From assembly GCF_036188265.1 (NCBI RefSeq), contig NZ_CP108093.1:248001-312000 (forward strand): a stretch of DNA of 64,000 nucleotides. The letters run 5' to 3'. Position numbers and translations under genes: made by a program. Below are positions 60,644-64,000 of the stretch, piece by piece. Position 1 is the first letter of the stretch, and each line of letters starts with the position of its first letter. Under the pieces are notes generated by a model that searched no databases, was not told the origin of the DNA, and was given only the letters and a program-made list of their open reading frames with translations. The DNA comes from Streptomyces sp. NBC_00247 (GTDB lineage: Bacteria > Actinomycetota > Actinomycetes > Streptomycetales > Streptomycetaceae).

Positions 60644-61597
60644 ATGACCATTGCGAACCACCTGAGCGAGTTGCACGGCCTTCCCGCCGTCGATTTCGAG
60701 ATCCCCACCGAGGGCCGCTCGCTTCCCGAGGCCGGAGCCGTGGCGTGGCGGCTCCGGGTCGACCCGTACGACGAGCCGGAGGTCACGTGGGAGGAGGTCT
60801 TCGACCTGTTCCTGGCGACGGTGGACCCGGCCGGAGTGCGGGCGCTGATCATCGGTCAGTGGGGCGAGACGACCGAGCACCGCTCTTCCTACCCGACAGG
60901 CCTGGTGACCGCCGCCGCGAGTCGGCTGCCCTCGCTGGAAGCCGTGTTCGTCGGTGACCTGGTCCTGGAGGAGGCGGAGATCTCCTGGATCGAGCAGTCG
61001 GACGTGACGACTCTGCTCGACGCCTTCCCCGGGCTGGTGGAGTTGGGTGTGCGGGGCGGCGACGGCCTGGTCTTCCCGCCGGTGCGGCACGACGCGCTGC
61101 GGTCGCTCACGATCGAGTCGGGCGGCCTGCCGGTGCAGGTGGTGCGCGGCGTGCTGGACAGTGAACTCCCCGCGCTGGAGAAGCTCGACCTCTGGCTCGG
61201 TGTCTCGGCGTACGGCGGTGACACGGAGCTCGCTGACCTGGCGCCCCTGCTGTCCGGCACGCGCTTCCTCGCCCTGCACCACCTCGGCCTGCGCAACAGC
61301 GAGATCCAGGAGGAGATCGCGGCGGCGGTGGCCTCGGCTCCGGTGGTCGCGCGCCTGCGCACCCTGGACCTGTCGAACGGTGTCCTGGGCGACGACGGTG
61401 CGGCGGCGCTGCTCGAAGGCCAGCCGCTCACCCACCTCGACACGCTCGACCTCCACCACCACTTCCTCAGCGAGGCGATGGAGCAGCGGCTCACCGCCGC
61501 TCTGGAACCGCACGGCGTCCGGGTCGACCTGTCCGACCGCAACAAGCCCTGGAACGACGGTGGTCGCGAGAACCGGTACACGGCGGTCGCGGAATGA
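60644..61597 (+). CDS. STM4015-family leucine-rich-repeat-like protein, copy 1
   Basis: 317 residues. From about residue 95 a series of LRR-like units appears (LPSLEAVFVGDLVLEE, FPGLVELGVRGG, LPALEKLDLWLG, HLGLRNSEIQEEIAAAVASAP, RTLDLSNGVLGDDGAAAL). STM4015-type proteins accompany the uncharacterised STM4011-STM4015 gene set; function unknown, probably protein binding. ATG with GGAG 9 nt upstream. Its stop overlaps the next ATG (ATGA). Confidence 0.82.
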   Translation: MTIANHLSELHGLPAVDFEIPTEGRSLPEAGAVAWRLRVDPYDEPEVTWEEVFDLFLATVDPAGVRALIIGQWGETTEHRSSYPTGLVTAAASRLPSLEAVFVGDLVLEEAEISWIEQSDVTTLLDAFPGLVELGVRGGDGLVFPPVRHDALRSLTIESGGLPVQVVRGVLDSELPALEKLDLWLGVSAYGGDTELADLAPLLSGTRFLALHHLGLRNSEIQEEIAAAVASAPVVARLRTLDLSNGVLGDDGAAALLEGQPLTHLDTLDLHHHFLSEAMEQRLTAALEPHGVRVDLSDRNKPWNDGGRENRYTAVAE

Positions 61598-62625
61598 GCC
61601 GCGCGACGGACATCGAGCACCCGGAGACCTTCCACGGACTGCCCGTGTACCTCCTGCCGGCCCCCGGAGAGACGGAGCCCGGTGGGGCGGCGCCTGCGGG
61701 GGAGGACGGGAGGACCGCGCCGGCCGGAAGCCTCCCGGCGGCGGACGCGGTGGCCTGGCGGCTCGACAGCGCCTGGCAGGACGATCTCGACTTCCCCGCC
61801 CTGTGGCGACACTTCCTGGCCACCGTGGACACCTCCCGGGTCAGGGCGCTGCTGATCGGCCCCTGGTGGGAGGACGAGTACACCCCTCTCACACCGGTGG
61901 TCGAGCTCCTGGTGGCCGACGCCGCCCGTCTCCCGTCACTGCGCGGACTCTTCCTCGCCGACGTGGAGAGCGAGGAGTGCGAGGTGTCGTGGCTGCGACT
62001 GTGCGACATCACTCCGGTACTGGAGGCCTGCCCGCGCCTGGAAGAACTCGTCGTCCGGGGTGGCGGCACCCCGGGGGAGCCCCGGGACGAGGAGACCCTC
62101 CGGCTCCGGCCCGTGCGGCACACCTCCCTGAAGTCCCTCCGTTTCGAGTCGGGCGGGCTGCCCGGGCACGTCGTACGGGCGGTCGCCGCCTGCGAACTGC
62201 CCGCGCTGCGGAGCCTGGAACTCTGGCTCGGCTCCGACTGGTACGGCGGGGACGCGACAGTCGAGGACCTGGCCCCGCTGCTGTCCGGCGGAGGGCTGCC
62301 GGCGCTGCGCCACCTCGGTCTGCAGAACAGCGTCGTGCAGGACGAGATCGCCGCCGCCGTGGCGTCGGCGCCCGTCGTCGCCCAGCTCGATTCGCTCTCG
62401 CTGGCCATGGGCACCCTGAGCGACACGGGAGGCGAGGCACTGCTGGCCGGGCAGCCTCTGTCGCATCTGTCGCGTCTCGATCTGCGCCATCACTACCTGG
62501 GCGAGGAGATGCTCCGACGCATCGTGTCGGCCTGCGCGCCCGCCGTGGTGGACGCGGAGCCCGGTGACGCGTCCGACTTCGATCCGGACGAGGACGACGA
62601 GCGGTATGTCGCGGTCGGTGAATAG
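61594..62625 (+). CDS. STM4015-family leucine-rich-repeat-like protein, copy 2
   Basis: 343 residues. Same domain order as the preceding protein (VAWRLDSAWQDDLDFPALW, FLATVDTSRVRALLIGPWW, LRRs such as LRSLELWLGSDWYGGD and SRLDLRHHYLGEEM), so a tandem paralogue, with an acidic C-terminal tail (FDPDEDDERY). Coupled to copy 1 and overlapping the STM4014-like gene by 20 bp. Confidence 0.82.
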   Translation: MSRATDIEHPETFHGLPVYLLPAPGETEPGGAAPAGEDGRTAPAGSLPAADAVAWRLDSAWQDDLDFPALWRHFLATVDTSRVRALLIGPWWEDEYTPLTPVVELLVADAARLPSLRGLFLADVESEECEVSWLRLCDITPVLEACPRLEELVVRGGGTPGEPRDEETLRLRPVRHTSLKSLRFESGGLPGHVVRAVAACELPALRSLELWLGSDWYGGDATVEDLAPLLSGGGLPALRHLGLQNSVVQDEIAAAVASAPVVAQLDSLSLAMGTLSDTGGEALLAGQPLSHLSRLDLRHHYLGEEMLRRIVSACAPAVVDAEPGDASDFDPDEDDERYVAVGE

Positions 62626-63808
62626 CCCTGGGCGGGGACAGGGACCGCGTTTCGCCGTCGTCGGCAACCCCCTCAACCGCCGGGTCGCCTTCTTCCGGGG
62701 GGCGGTTCTCGCCGCCGGTCTGCCGGAGGCACGGGTCGTGCCGTGGCTGGACGTACTGCACGGCCGGGCGCGCTTCCTGCCCGGCGAGTCGGTGCGTCTG
62801 GACTCGCCGGGCGAGGAGCCTGAGGTAGAGCGGCTGCTGCGTGGGGTCGGCGACCCGACCCGTGTGGAGGGCTCGGCCCTCTGGTACGTGAACTTCCTGA
62901 CCGCCGTCCGTTCCGTGGCCACCGAGGTCGCGGCGACGGGTGGCGAACTACTCGGTTCCGCGGACGAGTTGGCCCGGCTGTTCGACAAGCGGCTGTGCCA
63001 TGCGGCGCTGGACGAGGCGGGCGTTCGGGTACCCGCCTCGCCGACGTCGGGAGCTTCCGCGGCTCCGGTCCGGGACTGGGACCATGTACAGGAGCTGATG
63101 CGGGACCACCGCATGTCCAGGGTGTTCGTGAAGCCGGCGCACGGCTCCTCGGCCTCCGGGGTACTGGCCGTGGAGACGGCCGGCCCGGGGCGGGTCCAGG
63201 CGACCACCTCGGTGGAACGGGACGAGCGGGGGCGGCTGTTCAACTCCCTGCGGGTGCGGCGGTACACCGCGGAGCGGGAGGTCGCGGCCCTCGTGGACGC
63301 CCTCGCACCGGACGGATTGCACATCGAACGCTGGCTCCCCAAGGCCTCGCAGCAGGGCCGGTCCGCCGATCTGCGGGTCGTGGTGGTCGCGGGCCGTGCG
63401 ACGCACGCCGTCGTGCGGACCAGCCGCTCCCCCATGACCAATCTCCATCTCGGCGGGGCCCGCGGCGATCTGGACCGGGTCCGTGAGGCGGTGTCCTCGG
63501 CGGGCGGCAGCTGGTCCGAGGCGCTGGCTCTCTGCGAGCGCGCGGCTGCCTGCTTCCCCCGGAGCCCGTGCGTGGGGGTCGATCTGCTGCCCTCGACCGG
63601 CTGGCGGCGGTTCGCCGTGGGTGAGGTCAACGCGTTCGGCGATCTGTTGCCCGGCCTGACCGGTCTGCCGGGCAGTGGCGCCGAAGGCCAGGACACCTAC
63701 GCCGCGCAGGTCGCCGCCGTCCTGCGGGCCCACGCGGACGCCCTCGCGAGCACCGACAGCACATCCGACGAACGAGCGAGGAACGACCGTGCCACCGCAG
63801 CCCCCTGA
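62606..63808 (+). CDS. STM4014-family ATP-grasp-like protein
   Basis: 400 residues. FAVVGNPLNRRVAFFRGAVLAAGLPEARVVPW starts the pre-ATP-grasp domain; DKRLCHAALDEAGVRVPASP, FVKPAHGSSASGV (ATP-binding Lys and Gly-rich loop) and FAVGEVNAFGDLLPGL (metal site) indicate an ATP-grasp ligase fold. STM4014 proteins are uncharacterised; a carboxylate-amine ligase role is inference. Start at ATG 62606 or GTG 62618. Overlaps both neighbours. Confidence 0.82.
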   Translation: MSRSVNSPGRGQGPRFAVVGNPLNRRVAFFRGAVLAAGLPEARVVPWLDVLHGRARFLPGESVRLDSPGEEPEVERLLRGVGDPTRVEGSALWYVNFLTAVRSVATEVAATGGELLGSADELARLFDKRLCHAALDEAGVRVPASPTSGASAAPVRDWDHVQELMRDHRMSRVFVKPAHGSSASGVLAVETAGPGRVQATTSVERDERGRLFNSLRVRRYTAEREVAALVDALAPDGLHIERWLPKASQQGRSADLRVVVVAGRATHAVVRTSRSPMTNLHLGGARGDLDRVREAVSSAGGSWSEALALCERAAACFPRSPCVGVDLLPSTGWRRFAVGEVNAFGDLLPGLTGLPGSGAEGQDTYAAQVAAVLRAHADALASTDSTSDERARNDRATAAP

Positions 63809-64000
63809 CCCAGCGCCCCTCGCAACCGCCGTGGCAGCCGTACCCGCCACGGCTTTCACCGACCGGACCGGCGCGGCACCCCTGGTCGTCAGCACGCCCG
63901 CCACCACGGCACCGACCTGCACGCCCGCCGACTTCGCCCGGGACGAAGCCGTACCCGACATGAACGCTGTCGTCGGCAGTCACGATCTGCTGCTCGTCAC
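63789..64000 (+). CDS. STM4013-family sulfatase-like hydrolase (partial, N-terminus only)
   Basis: The frame is open to the right edge. The end, MNAVVGSHDLLLVT, is the expected first strand of the STM4013/SEN3800 alkaline-phosphatase/sulfatase-like family. GTG 63789 has GAGGAA upstream and overlaps the STM4014 end by 20 bp, but gives a 57-residue Ala/Pro/Thr-rich extension. ATG 63960 would start at the conserved strand but lacks a clear ribosome site. Only about 70 codons can be seen. Confidence 0.6.
   Translation, partial: MPPQPPDPAPLATAVAAVPATAFTDRTGAAPLVVSTPATTAPTCTPADFARDEAVPDMNAVVGSHDLLLV

Overview
The window is high-GC actinomycete DNA, almost certainly Streptomyces. Strong GC bias at third codon positions, frequent GTG starts, chains of ATGA/GTGA stop-start overlaps, a complete conservon (cvnA-D), mycothiol/F420-type enzymes and many secreted polysaccharide hydrolases all point that way. 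No transposase, integrase, CRISPR array or rRNA was seen. Functions are assigned by reading translated motifs and domain order; no database search was run.

Region A (1-16.5 kb) is the edge of an enediyne natural-product cluster. On the minus strand, translationally coupled UnbV (E4), UnbU (E5) and the first 1,017 residues of the enediyne polyketide synthase PksE run off the left end. On the plus strand sit a GMC oxidoreductase, an AhpD-like protein, an SDR, a second AhpD-like protein and an AraC regulator. A minus-strand group follows: two DinB/maleylpyruvate-isomerase-like proteins, an NAD-dependent epimerase and an AarF/UbiB kinase. A tRNA-Pro(GGG) gene at 17.1 kb marks a natural boundary.

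Region B (17-23 kb) is housekeeping or signalling: a split transketolase pair behind a MerR-like palindrome, then a conservon (sensor kinase, roadblock, DUF742, small GTPase) ending in a GAF protein.

Region C (23.9-57 kb) reads as a fungal-cell-wall (alpha-1,3-glucan, beta-1,3-glucan, chitin) degradation island. It contains GH16+ricin, GH18+ricin, a D-mannonate-dehydratase-like enolase, a 1,428-residue GH87 protein, a MalR-like LacI regulator, an ABC sugar importer without its own ATPase, a GH13 alpha-glucosidase, a second GH87, GH81, a CebR-like LacI regulator and GH64+CBM6. Shared GAGAGCGCTCTC-type operators in front of GH81 and GH64 tie the beta-1,3-glucanases to the second LacI. Embedded in the island are a MarR/PEBP operon carrying an isochorismatase fragment, a 1,224-residue secreted ALF-repeat/alanine-rich protein with a papain-like C-terminal toxin candidate plus a putative immunity gene, and a secreted protein with a catalytically dead trypsin domain fused to FG-GAP repeats.

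Region D (57-64 kb) has a metallo-beta-lactamase-fold hydrolase, an F420/PPOX oxidoreductase, a DUF6745-like protein and an unknown protein on the minus strand. Divergent to them is the start of the uncharacterised STM4015-STM4015-STM4014-STM4013 operon, cut by the right edge.
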